Made by a program: the position numbers and the translations under genes. From positions 1 to 64,000 of the forward strand of contig MU266488.1 in the NCBI GenBank assembly GCA_021014945.1: DNA of 64,000 nucleotides, in the 5' to 3' direction. This DNA comes from Leucogyrophana mollusca. Lineage: Eukaryota > Basidiomycota > Agaricomycetes > Boletales. The notes beneath the pieces were generated by a model that saw only the letters and a list, made by a program, of their open reading frames with translations, did no database searches and was not told where the DNA came from. Positions 44,474-56,377 of this stretch are shown piece by piece (the stretch's first letter is position 1; each line of letters begins with the position of its first letter).

Positions 44474-45591
44474 ATGTCTTACGCCCCTGACGAAGCTCCA
44501 CAGCAAATCATTCTCGAGAAAGGCTGGCTAGACGGCACGATATCAACGCTGCAATATATGGCGTCGACGTCGCTCTTTACGTCGCGTGCTTCCGATCTTT
44601 ACATCGGAAAACGACGCGGTCAAATCACAAGAGGCAGCTCCCTTCATGTTCCACATTCCGCAAAACGAGCCTTCAAATGTATCATTCGTACTTTTGAATT
44701 GGGGGGCAGACATGTTGGTGGTGTGTTACAACTTATAGGTTTTCGGGGCGTGAAAGTTAACCTTCGCCCACTCGCAGCTTTGGCGCTATATGATCATTTA
44801 TCGAGGATGCAATGTCCGCACCTTAGTGGTGATGGCTCTTCCCTGTCTTATGTTCACTGCCTCGTTTTGTAAGTCTCCCCTCAACAGCAGCTCCTCTCGA
44901 GCGATTACCTACTTTTACAGTCCTCGGGATACTGTTCCTCATACAGTGGTCGGAATCTTCTCCGTGGGGGAAGTTAGTTGGCGTCGATTTCACGCTGCCG
45001 TTCCTCGGGATGTCCCTGGCGCTCAACATTCTCTCCACTATCGCAATTGTCCTCCGACTTCTGCATTTCCGCTACCGCGTCACGAGCGCATTCGGATCTG
45101 GGCACGGAGCCCAATACACCTCCATCGCGGGGATAATCGTCGAATCCGCGGCCATTTATTCGACGTTTTCGGTGATATTTCTTGTTACCTTCGCCATCGG
45201 AAACTCCGTTTCGACGCTTTTTCTGGCTCTTTTGAGTTCTATCCAGGTGAGTTGCCTCATGCTCACCCCTCGGTCCTCGATTGCATCTGACTGTGCTTGC
45301 GGTGGTTCTACATAGATGTTTGCGTCTTTACTGATCATCTGGCGGATAACTCAGGGCCACGCGTGGTCGAGGGACAAGAGTACAGGGAAGACCACGTCGA
45401 CCTCGGGTTCCATCCGCATGTTCAGCCTCCCAAGTCGCCACAGTCGGCATACGACGATAAATCTATCCGCGCCGCTGCCGCTGCAGGGAATCAGGGTGAC
45501 CAAAGAAGTCGTCAAGGACCAGGAAGTTCAACGGGATAACGATTCCGAGTTCCGAGATGGAGACCTGGAGAGGTCTTCTGCTGTGGTATAA
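44474..45591 (+). pseudogene. Fungal seven-helix-type membrane protein with damaged N-terminal half
   Basis: The C-terminal half is well preserved: DMIIYRGCNVRTLVVM-like helix (about 44788-44868), intron 44869-44920, exon 44921-45246 (LGILFLIQWSESSPWGKLVG, LPFLGMSLALNILSTIAIVL, GAQYTSIAGIIVESAAIYST), intron 45247-45315, and exon 45316-45591 (MFASLLIIWRITQGHAWSRD plus a polar tail). This matches a widespread Agaricomycete family of integral membrane proteins of unknown function. The N-terminal half starts well (MSYAPDEAPQQIILEKGWLD, GTISTLQY) but then the reading frame changes near 44558, where TATATGG looks like TATGG with two extra bases. The next helix is visible only in the shifted frame (GVDVALYVACFRSLH). 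A spliced rescue is possible but I could not find one. Confidence 0.5.
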
Positions 45592-47116
45592 TAATGCTGC
45601 AAACTTCTTGTCATTACCCGTATTCACGTACTGATACTCCCGCTACGTATGTAACTATACTATGCCAGACACTCACAGCGCTGCATCGGGTCATGTACCA
45701 TAACACATCGCCAATGCAGATCTCCCAAAATCGGAGAGCGGGAGCTGCCAACTCCCGTCAACGAGGCTTCGGGCGTACTTGCGGCCTATCCGCCACTCAG
45801 CGAGCCTCGGTACTGTTCGAACGGAGGCCAACCCCGATGTATCGGTGTGCAAGGCGGCGGGGAGCACGGATGGGGGTGATTGGTGAGAGAGATGTGTGAG
45901 AGATCTGTCTGTGAGATGAGACCAACGAGGAACATTCACACACCGGCCTGAAGATAAGCGGGGGGAACGAGGGAAGGATGGATAACGCGCGACGTCAAGT
46001 CCATCTGATCGGATCACACTAACGATCTCCCCGGCTCTCCAGATGCCATGAACAGCAACGGTGTCACCGGGAACGGGTTTGGGTTGGGTGGTACCCAAGT
46101 TCCCTCGAATCCAACATGCCTTCGGTGGTCGCTGGTCCGCCAGTCTCCGTTTCTCCCAGCCCCTTCGTCCCGCAGCTTTCCTTCCCGGGTTGCACTGCTA
46201 CGGCTACGTCAGCTCCAATATACCTGGGATTCAACGTGAAGTGTGTAGTATGAGTAGAATAGCATGGATTAGGTGTGGGATTTACAGCCGCTGTCTGCCT
46301 GCGGGCGAGTGCTGATGGACTCCTCGCTAGCTGAGGGCATCACAGTTGAGTTTTACGCCGAGGCTTTCTCTAGTGCTGTGAACCGATGGTCGCGAGGTTC
46401 ATTTTCTAGACGGTGGTGAGTGGTCCTGGGCTGACCCTTTCGCCCTGGGACCTTGCATAGTTGAGGGCGAGCAAAGTCCACGAAAAAAAATTCGCCGGAA
46501 CAGCCGAATCATCTGTCTTCATCGGCGGGGGTGCGCGATGTTGAAACCGCAGTGGTAGGCACCGTCATCCAGGACTCCTAACAGTTGGTGAACATAGTCA
46601 AGGCCCAGGAAAACATACTACACGAACATTCTAAAAATGCATTTAATGTCGTGTGCAAGTACTCCATCTTTGATACCTTCTCGCTATCAAATCAAAATCA
46701 AAAACATGATATGTAAGGGTGGTCGCACAGTAAGATTACTCACCCCTGGGAATGATTAATGATTGTGGGGCATTATGTACGCCACGAGATGGCTTACAGA
46801 GTTTTCTTGGCTCATCCGTCCTCAAACGGAAAAGGCATGAAAACTGTGTGGAACGCCAGCAGGCCGTTCACTTAAAATTTTGGGGATGCGTCAGTGCATC
46901 TGCAACCTCTTCAGCACAAGGGGACTTGGACGCACGAGTGAGTTGAGCAACAGTAGAGAAGAGAGATGCGTAGTTATAGCCTGTAGCCCGTACTAACGCC
47001 TGTCGCTCCAAGGCGCGCGCGTACAACGTTGCACGAACCAAAGCTTCTCACGGGCCTCGAGCATCCCGCCCCTGCTTCAACCTTGGACATTTGTACATAT
47101 TCGCTTTCCATTCCAC
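45592..47116. other. Intergenic, no supported gene
   Basis: Frames at 45691-46098 (minus) and 46048-46239 (plus) have no recognisable domain. The last part is the promoter of the Zn2Cys6-like gene. Confidence 0.5.
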
Positions 47117-49666
47117 ATGTCCGCCCCCGCAACACTCGAATACATAGATGGCGCCGGTGTCGACGAAGAGCTCGAGGTGGACCAGTTATTAGAAGAGGAA
47201 GAGCGAGATGAGTTGGCGGAGGACAATATCGACGTGGAGACCGACCCAGAACTCATGAACAAATTCCGCGTGCTGTGGAACAAGTCCTGCCCTCCAAACA
47301 TCGTCGACGACTGGGTCCAAAAACAATTAACAGATGTAAGTCCAGAGTCTCAGCTCCGAGTCCGATTCGTTCCAACACACTCGGCGATCTGGACATACTG
47401 ACGCTCCCATCGATTCCAGTGCGATGTCTGCATCAAACGCAAGCGAAAATGCGAAACAGCGCCTGGAATGGTCCGCTGCGCACCGTGCGCCCGCGCTCGT
47501 GGCGAGGCTTGCCCCCGCGTAGTCGCCTTCCAGGTCGACCGAGTTGCCGCAGGTCTCGGGATGAGTAAACAAATGGTCGAATCTTTCGCCCGCAGGCTGA
47601 AGACCCCAAAATCACGAGCAAAGCTGCCGATCACAAAGAAATTATCTATGACCAAAAAGATATCCAGCCCTCGTCGTAAATCTCTCGCAGCTACAACCGC
47701 TGCCGCTCCGGCGACGACTACCTCTAGCACGAAGGCTGCTACCACTACCAGCGCCCCGATGATCATTCGGCTTCCTGCTCGGAGGCAGCTGGCCACAGTG
47801 TCTGCACCTTCCCGGCCGAATCCTACGGGTGATAGTCTACCACCACGACCCAGTCCAGTGCGCAACGAACCCCCTAGCTCCCCACGCAACAAAACCCCTC
47901 CGCGACTGAGCCTCGTTCACAATGAAGCGCCTCCACGACCCATCTCTATGCAATCTCCGCCACTTAGCTCCGTGCGTGACGAACACCCAAACGAAGCCTC
48001 CACGTCTTCCTCCCGCAGCTCTTCGCCCCCCACTCCTCGCCTCCGACTCATAGTCGTCCCCCCGCTGACTCCGGAGACGGCTGACTCCGACTCGTCCGAC
48101 TCTGAGGCGCCTTACGAATCTTCGCGGGACGTTGTGCCAAAGCCTTCGCGGGGCACGGTTCCAACGCTCTCACAGGACACGGTACCAATGCCTTCGCGGG
48201 ATGCCGCGCCAAAGCCTTCAGAGGATACCGCGCCAAAGCCCCCCCAGTGCATCTCAAAACCTTCGCAGGACACCTCGAAGCTACCGCAGGAGACATCAAA
48301 GCCATCGCAAGACGTGCCCAGGCCAGCACAAATGCCATCAACGCCATCGGGAGATGTACTCATGCCGGCACCAGACACACAGAGGCCTTCGCAAGCTGCG
48401 CCGAAGCCTCCACAAGACCTGCTGAAGTCTTCACAAGACCTGTCGAGGTCTACACAAGACCCACCGAAGTCTTCACAAGACCTGTCAAAGCTTTCGCAAG
48501 ATGCACTTAATCCCTCGCCCACACAGGCCGCACCTGCACCGTCGCAGAGTATACCGAAGCCTTCACAGAGCGTGCCGAAGCGCACCCAAAGCCTACCAAA
48601 GCCGTCGCAGAGCGCAGCCAGACCCTCACAAGAGGTACTCATACTCTGGCCGGACGCCCTCAGACCTCCCCAAGCCCCACCGAAGCTTCCGCAGGACGCG
48701 CCTCCGTCTCCGCCCGGGGTCGCCCCACCCGCCAAAACGTCCAGCACCGTCACCTCACCTGAGAATACCCCATCCACCCACACCCCGTCCGCCACCCAAG
48801 TTACCAGCCCCCCATCCAACGACAACCCCACCGCGCTTAACCGCCAAGTCGCCGAATACGCAGTCATCCAGCGCCAGACCTCCGAGATTGCTGCGCTCAA
48901 ACGCCAGCTTTCCGAGCGCACGGCGGAGATCAGCGACCTGCGGCGGAAGCTCGACGCGAAGGAGAACGAGAACGCGGCGCTACAACTGGAGTTGGAGACG
49001 ACGGGGGGCGGGCCAGCGCCCACACGACGTGAGGGTCACACTGCGCCGCGTGAGCGCACGGAGAGCCAACACGAGAGCCACGGGAACTTCGCTGCCGCAG
49101 CGCAATTTGAGGGCGGTGGCGACGGCAGCGAAAACAGCTCGCGGCGGTACGTCGCGCTGCAGTACATAGCCCGCACGCTCAAGAGCGCGCTCGCCGAGGG
49201 CGGGGGCGAGTTCTCGGGCAGGCATTACGGCGCGGCGCGCGACCGCCTCATTGCGCAGGCGGAGAGCCACATCACCCGGCTTGCAAATGTGGAGATGGAG
49301 AGCATGTGGATGCGCGGGTTTGGGGGATCGGCGGATGCAGTGTTTGAGGGTATTGTTGGGAGGAGAGGGGGAGGAGATGCGGGCGTGGTCGCGGGCGGAG
49401 CTGATGGACAGGCGATGGGTCAGGTACCGAGTGCCTCCTCGTTCTCGAGGGCGCTGGGTAAGACCCCGCCGTCAAGGGCTCTAGGACAGAGTTCATCGTC
49501 AAAGACACAAGGGAGCTCATCGTCCTTAGTCGTGCCGGGCGAGGGGTCTTCGTCGGGTGCAAAGAAACGGAGGCGCGATGAGGGGTCATCTTCGGAGATC
49601 ATAAGAATCTCGAAGAAGTTAGCAGGGGCTTCGAGGAGCTCAAAGAACCCTGGTCCCGAGGCTTAA
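47117..49666 (+). CDS. Zn(II)2Cys6-like protein with repetitive linker and coiled coil
   Basis: Two exons (47117-47335 and 47420-49666) give 822 codons (821 aa). An acidic start (DEELEVDQLLEEEERDELAE) leads into CDVCIKRKRKC followed by CAPCARARGEAC at residues 74-106. The cysteines fit C-x2-C-x6-C-x8-C-x2-C-x7-C, close to a fungal Zn2Cys6 DNA-binding cluster. The intron ends exactly at the first cysteine. A basic, Ser/Pro/Thr-rich region follows, then about 200 residues of short repeats, then a coiled coil with regular hydrophobic spacing (EIAALKRQLSERTAEISDLR, KLDAKENENAALQLELE). The end is Ser/Lys-rich with GAKKRRRDEG as a possible nuclear signal. No fungal transcription-factor middle-homology domain is seen. 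Probably a nuclear regulator; its target is unknown. Confidence 0.75.
48112..48690 (+). repeat. Degenerate 'KPSQD' peptide repeats
   Basis: Inside the Zn2Cys6-like gene the protein repeats short units of about 6-8 residues of the form P-K-P-S-Q-D-x-x (KPSQDTSK, KPPQDLLK, SSQDLSRS, KPSQSVPK), roughly 25 times. The DNA shows matching repeats of AAGCCTTCGCAGGAC-like units, suggesting growth by replication slippage. Confidence 0.75.
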
Positions 49667-51965
49667 CTTCAACGCATTGTGTGGAGGCGAGGGAGGTAAG
49701 TAGTGCCTTCGATCAGCGTCAGTTTGGACGCCTAGCTCGTCCCGTTGTTTACTTGTTTGTTTGTTTATTGTATAAGTTCCAAATCTCCGTAGCTTGTAGT
49801 CCTCACGCGGTACCCGAGATAAAAGTATCCACCTACAGCTACTAGGAACCGAATCTTCCGTAGAGTCCAGGCAGCCGTCTTAACTGTATAACTTTCGCAC
49901 AGAGAGAGGGCTACAGCACTGGTTTGTAAGCGTGGTCTCAGGGCCGTCTACGAGGCACCCAGCGTCAACGTCACAGTTTAGCGCTACTCTTTAAGAACTT
50001 CCACTGCTGTGGCCCCAAACCCATTTTCTAGGCCTGGAAGTCCTCCATAGCACACCACCATGTTGCTTTCGCAGAAAAACCCGCACACCGAGGACCAAGG
50101 TAGACTCCCGTACGACCGAAACGTCGAGCAGCGTGATCGCGGATCCAGGTAGTCATTTCAACACAGCAGAACAGCGAAGACTAGCGCCCAGGCGGCCCTT
50201 GGTGTGCGCAATGCGAACCACGGGTGTCTTCGGAAGCAACTCGCTGATCCACACACTGGCCCTCCGCAAACGAACAAGGCCGCCGGACAGCCCCGGACAG
50301 ACGTGATGTCGTTGTCAATGTCCCGCGGATGCGATGTCAAGATGTCGGACGTATGTCGCTGTATATTATAGTTGTATATGATGTTGTGGAGCTCCCTTCC
50401 ACCCCAGACTTAACGGTGCGAGTCTTTGTGACTTGAATCTTGGGGGCCACAGGCTGACACCTTTTGTTTTGGTACAGATGTAAGCAGCGATAAGCCTACA
50501 TGTCGTCGCACATGGTCCACCGGTATCGGGTACTGCCTGGCACTGTGTAGGTTACAGATTTCGGCGAGGTGCGGGTGCCCAGCTATGCCCAGTAAACCTA
50601 AGCTGCTCATAAGCGCTCATTCGACCGGCAAGGTGCAAATTGTCGCATGCAAAGGCTGTTCATCATTTACGCGGGCGGAACCGAGCTCGGTCGTGACTGC
50701 GCCCAAGCAGATGTGCCAGGATGTGCCCCGTGGTGTATTGCCGACTCAAAAGTCCTTCACACACCTTCAACCCCGTTACCGCACCCAGCACGTACCTCTC
50801 AAGTCAAACTTAGGCTTGAGCGTCGTGTCAAGGCCAAGAGAGTCCCAGACGTTCGGCGAACAGGATCGCCGTGACCCATGACCCCTGTCTTTGTGCCCGT
50901 AAGGTCAGAGGCTACTTCCTTCTATATCGCGACCCCCGATCAGGATGTTATCTGGCGTTCTTCCACACCTTCAAGACCTATCCTGTCCCAAGTTTACGTG
51001 AGCTGACGTTCAGGTGACAGGAATGGAAGCGACGCATATGCTGATATCTCCTTGCTCTCAATGTCCCATGTTGGTGTTCCATTGTCACCTATCTGCCAAG
51101 TGCATGCAAGCTGCCGTCGTCTTTGCCTGTCTGAGGCTGTCTTCGAAGTTCTAACCGTTGTGGAGTACTAGTAAACTGTGGAGACCCTTAATTGTGTCGG
51201 ATCGTCGGCAACCTTTCTAGTCCGGAGTCCGGAGAAGCGACAAGAAACTCAATCGAAGCATCTAATGATCATCAATCACCTCTAATCATCGTCAATTCGC
51301 TGTGAGCTGGTGGGTGCTAAGCGGCGCATCAGCCTGCCTTTCCTTTTCACGCTCATCACCTCGATATCTCATGCTTATCGGATGTGCGTTTTTCTCCAAG
51401 TGTATTCAACGACGAGTACTCAGAATCAAGCAAAGCATGTGCTCCTTATAGCTTCTATCGCTGCCAGCGTGACAATCGGATGCTCCAACGACCTTGTGGG
51501 CAGAGAAGTGAGTGAGATGATATCGGGGCACGTGGAACTGGAAGACATTGGACAACAGCTGTTACCCACATTCGCTGAGCCCGAGTCGACTTTCTTTCAA
51601 AGTCCGCACGTTTCCTCGACAGCGGCCACGCTGGCTCCAGTCTTATGAGTTTCTAATTTCGGATGCGCTGCAGAAGGCATTGGAGTTAAGTTGACAGGAC
51701 AATCTGGCATCAAATGATCCACAAAGGTCTTATGCTCCCTCTCTTCCTCCGGGTATCTGGCACCTGTTTTCATGCCGTCTACCGAGTCACCTATGCAAAT
51801 ATCGACCTTGGCCGCATGGTTCTCCCGCCCAGCACAATCGATTAGGTCGATCGTGGTATAAAACCGGGACGGTTCACGAGTTAGGATTCCCTACCACCCC
51901 CGGTTCACCGCAGCCCTCCCCCTCCCTGCCAGCTCTCCCCAGTGTTCGTGCGTTCCACTGTCACT
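49667..51965. other. Long intergenic region, no supported gene
   Basis: About 2.3 kb without a recognisable gene. Frames near 50585-50881 and 51310-51648 lack any family signal. The last 300 bases are the protease promoter. Confidence 0.5.
51857..51863 (+). promoter_or_regulatory. TATA box of the aspartic protease gene
   Basis: A perfect TATAAAA lies 103 bases upstream of the ATG, followed by a pyrimidine-rich stretch (CCCTACCACCCCC) just before the start. This fits a strongly expressed secreted-enzyme gene. Confidence 0.6.
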
Positions 51966-53552
51966 ATGCGCTTCTCACTCGCGACCGTTATCGCTGCCCT
52001 CCCTTTCCTGGTTTCCGCAGCTCCGCAGAAGCGTTCAGACGTCATCAACGGCGGCACGAGCATCCCACTCTCCAAGCGCACTGCTATCAAGAACAGTGAC
52101 GGCGCCGTCAACGTCGACGCATTACGCGCTCATGTAGCTCAGACCAAGGCGTTCGTATTTTCTTACCCAATAACTTCGTTGACCTGACATGGCTTTGTTG
52201 TACAGTAAGATTCTGCGCGGTTTCGAGCTATATGAGAAGAACACTGGGAATGTACACCCCCTGGCGGCCGTAGGCACGGAAAAGCGCGGCTCGGGCGGTG
52301 ACCCCCTCACGGATGCCTCGAGTGAGCTTTGGTATGGCCAGATCTCCGTAGGCACTCCTGCCAAAACCTTCACCGGTTTGTCCCTTTTTGATATTAGTTC
52401 AAGCCGCCCGAACTAACAAACACGCCTACTGCACAGTCGACTTCGACACCGGAAGCAGCGACCTCTTCCTGCCTGGTCCTAACTGCGGTACCACCTGCGG
52501 CGGCCACGCGACATACACCCCCAAGTCCAGCTCCACGGCAAAGGACCTGTCCAAGACCTTCAGCCTGGCGTACGGGGATGGTTCCACCGTGAAAGGCGAG
52601 CAATGGACAGACACCGTGTCGATCGCTGGCCTCAAAGTAGGTCGCTACCGTTTGCTTAATTACGGGGAGCTGATGTTTGCTCTCGCAGGCCACAAAACAG
52701 ACGGTCGGTGCCGCTACGCAATACTCGTCAGGGTTCGAGAGCAAACAGTTCCCGGCGGACGGCCTGATGGGGATGGGCTTCAAGTCTATTTCCGTATATA
52801 ACGCCAACCCTCTCTTCCAGACCCTCGTCGCCGAAGGCAAGACCACCAAACCGGAGTTCGCCTTCAAGTTGGCGAAGGACGGATCTGAGCTCTACATCGG
52901 AGGCGTCAACCCGAAGATGTACACTGGCGACTTCACTTACGTAGACGTTTCGAAGGAGGTGAGATTGGAGTCCAACCAGCGCTCTTCGCGCGGTTGGCTA
53001 AGACTCTCGCGTTCTAGGGCTACTGGCAGGTACCTCTCGACGCAGTGTCTGGCAAGGGCAAGGACGTTCTCACCCAACTCGACTCCATCATCGACTCCGG
53101 CACCACATTGATCGTCGGCGACACTTCCAGCGTTGCGCAATTCTACGAGGCTATCGGCGGTACCGATGCCTCAAGCTCCGTTGGGGCTGGGTACTACACT
53201 TGTGCGTTGTGCACAATCTGCATGATGGTCCCCGCTGACTTGTATCGCTAAGTCCCTTGCGACAACGTCCCCAAGGTCAGTCTCACCTTCGGTGGTAAGG
53301 CGTTCCCCATCTCGGCGGACACCTTCAACATCGGCACCGTCTCTGCTGGCTCGTCAACTTGCGTCGGCGGCATTGTTGGACAAGACATGGGCATGCGTAA
53401 GTCGTCAGGTCTTCGTTTATAATTTTGTGTGCCGAACGTTCACTTGACTTCCCATGACAGCGTTCTGGATCGTGGGCGACGTCTTCATGGCTAACGTCTA
53501 CACCGCCTTCGATGTTGGAAATTCACGTGTTGGATTCGCTACGCTTGCCTAA
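51966..53552 (+). CDS. Secreted aspartic protease (pepsin family A1)
   Basis: Seven exons (51966-52150, 52206-52375, 52437-52636, 52689-52958, 53018-53201, 53253-53396 and 53461-53552) sum to 415 codons (414 aa). A signal peptide ([18 protein letters not shown]) is followed by a propeptide with basic sites (KR). The mature enzyme has [20 protein letters not shown], the first catalytic aspartate in [14 protein letters not shown], the flap region [14 protein letters not shown], the second catalytic aspartate in [15 protein letters not shown], and the conserved end [20 protein letters not shown]. Length and all motifs are normal. It is predicted to be an extracellular or vacuolar acid endopeptidase similar to polyporopepsin-type enzymes. 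Confidence 0.95.
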
Positions 53553-54994
53553 GAATAGATGCTCGCTGTCTCTGGAACCATGGTATTTGTGCTGCATGCT
53601 TGTAAAACTAAAATCCAAATGTACGATCCCTTGATTTCACCATTGCGAGAATGTGTAAAGCACTGCCCTTCAGGTTGGTTTCGCGCCATCGGAGGTAACA
53701 CATGCGGTTAAAAGCCAGTCATGCACTTCATTGAGGTAAGAGCCGCAATATCATTCCAACTGCATCACCTCGCGCTCAGCTCGGAGCACAGTCGGACCCA
53801 CCCTCATTTAATTATAATTCAAGCGAACCTTGTCATTGGAGCGCCGTAAAGCGATCTGTCTTCAACTACACAACTCTCAGGACGTCCTCCGTTGCTACTT
53901 TCTGGACAATCCTTCGTCCCGTCGACTGCCCAGATACCCCGTAGTTTGTAACTTTGGGAAATACCCCTTTGGTTCGAGCTTACCGACACCATGCTCAGAT
54001 TATTTGCTTGCGAGAGTACCTAACTTACTCACAGCGAGATCCTAGGTCACTACATGTAGGGTGTTTCATACATCTGGTTTTTCTAATCCCGCTTACCGCT
54101 ATAGGGAGCTTCTCTGCTACATCCACCATTTGGATCGCCTCTCACATATTGTGCTCGTCCTGAGTTAAAATTTACTACTCCCGCAATACCTTCTGACATT
54201 GACCACCAGCACAACACAGTCGTGAACGAGGTTCAGGCTGTGTGGGTCCAGTTTTGGCTTATACCGCCAGCATGACGCGATACCGTATCTTGAATTTCCC
54301 CTCGCCCGTATCTATTGTTGTTTCCCGGCCACGACATAGCTCTTGCCCGGGAAACCATTATTCGCAACCTATCAGGCTCCCAAGGCGAGATTCTCCATTA
54401 ACGAAGGCGATACATCATAATTGTCTTGGATCCCGGGCTTCCGAGGATCACGACGGCAGCGTCTCTGTTAAATGGTGCCATGCTGGCAATTGACCGTGAC
54501 ATGGCCTAGGAACTAGCCCCCTCAACCTAGCGAAGGACGTTATCGGCAGTTAAGTTAGCCATATTCTATCCATTATCCAGGTACGCAAATGGCTGCCTGT
54601 TTCAGTTCCTTCTTAAACATTGATTGTTGTAACATACGGATCAAGACAAGAGTGGTTTCTAGGACGGTGTCGGACAGTGTTCTCCATTATGGGCAACCCT
54701 TTGGCAAGCCCCTTCTGGGGTGCCTGGTGGGGATATCGGTCCAGCTGATATCCAAGCATTGGAAAGGTATGTGAACCCACTCTCAGAGCGAAAATAGACA
54801 TGCATACAACTAGAACCTAAGAATTGCGGAAATAAAGGCAGTTGTCAAGACCGAAACTGTTTCGGTCTCCGTAGACTAAGGGAGTACCCGCGGAGTAAAA
54901 AGTGCAGACCCATCGTCGCGTCCAGCACGACTGGCTCTATAGGTAATGAAACTCTAAGGAGAATGAGCTCATCTTTTGGGCAGCCTCGCTGAGA
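53553..54994. other. Intergenic, no supported gene
   Basis: No recognisable gene. A perfect inverted repeat lies at 54848-54868. Confidence 0.5.
54848..54868. repeat. Perfect 10-base inverted repeat
   Basis: AGACCGAAAC and its exact reverse complement are separated by a single T, so a hairpin or a dimeric binding site is possible. It lies about 500 bases downstream of the small secreted protein gene on the minus strand. Confidence 0.8.
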
Positions 54995-55357
54995 CTAGGC
55001 TTGCTCCATGAGCCAACAGAGCTTCCTATCAGACAGACAACTAGTTAGTGACGCTCCGTCAGGGTGACACGGGTGAACCGAACCAAGATGAGCCCCTTTG
55101 CAGCCAGCATCGCCATGTAGGGTGATCTTATGATGTTTGCTGGCTTCCCATTTGAAAGACCTGACTTTGTCGTTCAGCTCTATGATGTCGGTGCATGAGG
55201 CACGTCCACCATCACAATCGCTTGAATAGGTGTAAAATGTGTTGTCCTTTCCCACACCATAATTTTCCTTGGGGAACACCAAAAAATGGCAGTCAGCGCT
55301 GGTGCTGACGACAAAGAAAGCGTGGAGGGAAAAGATGGCTGTGATCAGTTTGAACAT
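54995..55357 (-). CDS. Small secreted cysteine-containing protein
   Basis: Single exon of 120 aa. I start at the ATG at 55357 because it begins a clear signal peptide (MFKLITAIFSLHAFFVVSTS), although the frame runs further upstream. The mature part of about 99 residues has seven cysteines and no other membrane segment. FYTYSSDCDGGRASCTDIIE and LNDKVRSFKWEA recall the ND-x-x-S motif and length of beta/gamma-crystallin-type folds, but this is a weak resemblance. Small secreted proteins of this sort are abundant in basidiomycetes and may act in defence or interaction. Function unknown. Confidence 0.6.
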   Translation of the reverse strand: MFKLITAIFSLHAFFVVSTSADCHFLVFPKENYGVGKDNTFYTYSSDCDGGRASCTDIIELNDKVRSFKWEASKHHKITLHGDAGCKGAHLGSVHPCHPDGASLTSCLSDRKLCWLMEQA

Positions 55358-56377
55358 GTTCCTATGATCTCGGGTCAGCAAGGGCGACAGAAACTGGAAC
55401 CAGAGGATGACATGTACGAACATTTCGTCGACAGAAGAGGAGCTGCTTGATTGCCATCCGCGCAAGTATGATCCAGGTTTATATAGATTTCGCGGACCGT
55501 GTCTGGTGGCGGAGTTCGGCGGGTCTGGGTCGATAAAACGTGAGCTGGTTGCCCTGTTGCACCCACTTTGAATTTGAGTAGTGCTTCTTGGTGCCAATTG
55601 TCTGATGAAGTGGGTCAGATGAAGTGGGTCACTTCAGGCAGGGTCGTATGCTGACATCCTGTCTCCGAGAGGCGACTAACGATTCATATTTTGACAATTT
55701 GTACCTTGATCTTGGCGTGACCAAGGTATTGTACCTTGTTCCGGATCAGCGCGGTGAGAGGTGTGGTGCTATTCGCTCGATTACAGCTTCGAGTTGTATT
55801 GTTTCTGATGGCTACTTACTGTTGTAGGATCTTGTAGGATGTGAGCTCGCGTCATTGGAGAAGCCTGTAACTGTCCGAGATCTGCGCGCTCTGTTGGCAG
55901 AGGTGATTGGGAGGAGGTGGCAGTTCCATGTCTCCAACGGCCGCGATATTGGAGCCTGAGCCCGAAATGTCCGAGCAGGTAACGGGCCCTGCCTGGAGCC
56001 CGAGCCAGGTGTCCGGACAAAAGGGAACCGACCTAAGCACCTGTGACTCCCACGTCACCCTTGTAATTAGAGGAGTTATTGGGGGGACGTAGCACCTCTA
56101 ACACGAGGGGCTTCGAGTTTTCCTCTGCCTCCTTCAATATCTCTCCAATAGCGAGGCACTTATAGCTGAAAAATATTAGCCTGTCGGCTCGGGAAACCGG
56201 GTATATTACCGGAGATGGCAGCCAGGCACGTGGAGCATTAATCCCGCAAGGTACCGGTCCCGCCCCGACTTATTGACACCGTGATTGACAGCTGCCACGC
56301 GCCCGCCGTAGGCCCCGCCTCGAGCTCGCTGTGCGCAACGGCGATCTCACATATCAGCCTCGTACGACGAGCTCTGC
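55358..56377. other. Intergenic with short repeats
   Basis: A 14-base unit ATGAAGTGGGT-containing direct repeat lies at 55602-55629, with an inverted half (ACCCACTT) at 55561. Other short direct repeats (TTGTACCTTG, CTTGTAGGAT) lie near 55697-55840. No gene is recognised. Confidence 0.5.

Noticed and set aside
48112..49023. Long minus-strand frame opposite the Zn2Cys6-like gene
   Set aside because: It is a shadow of the repetitive coding strand; the plus strand has the zinc cluster and coiled coil.
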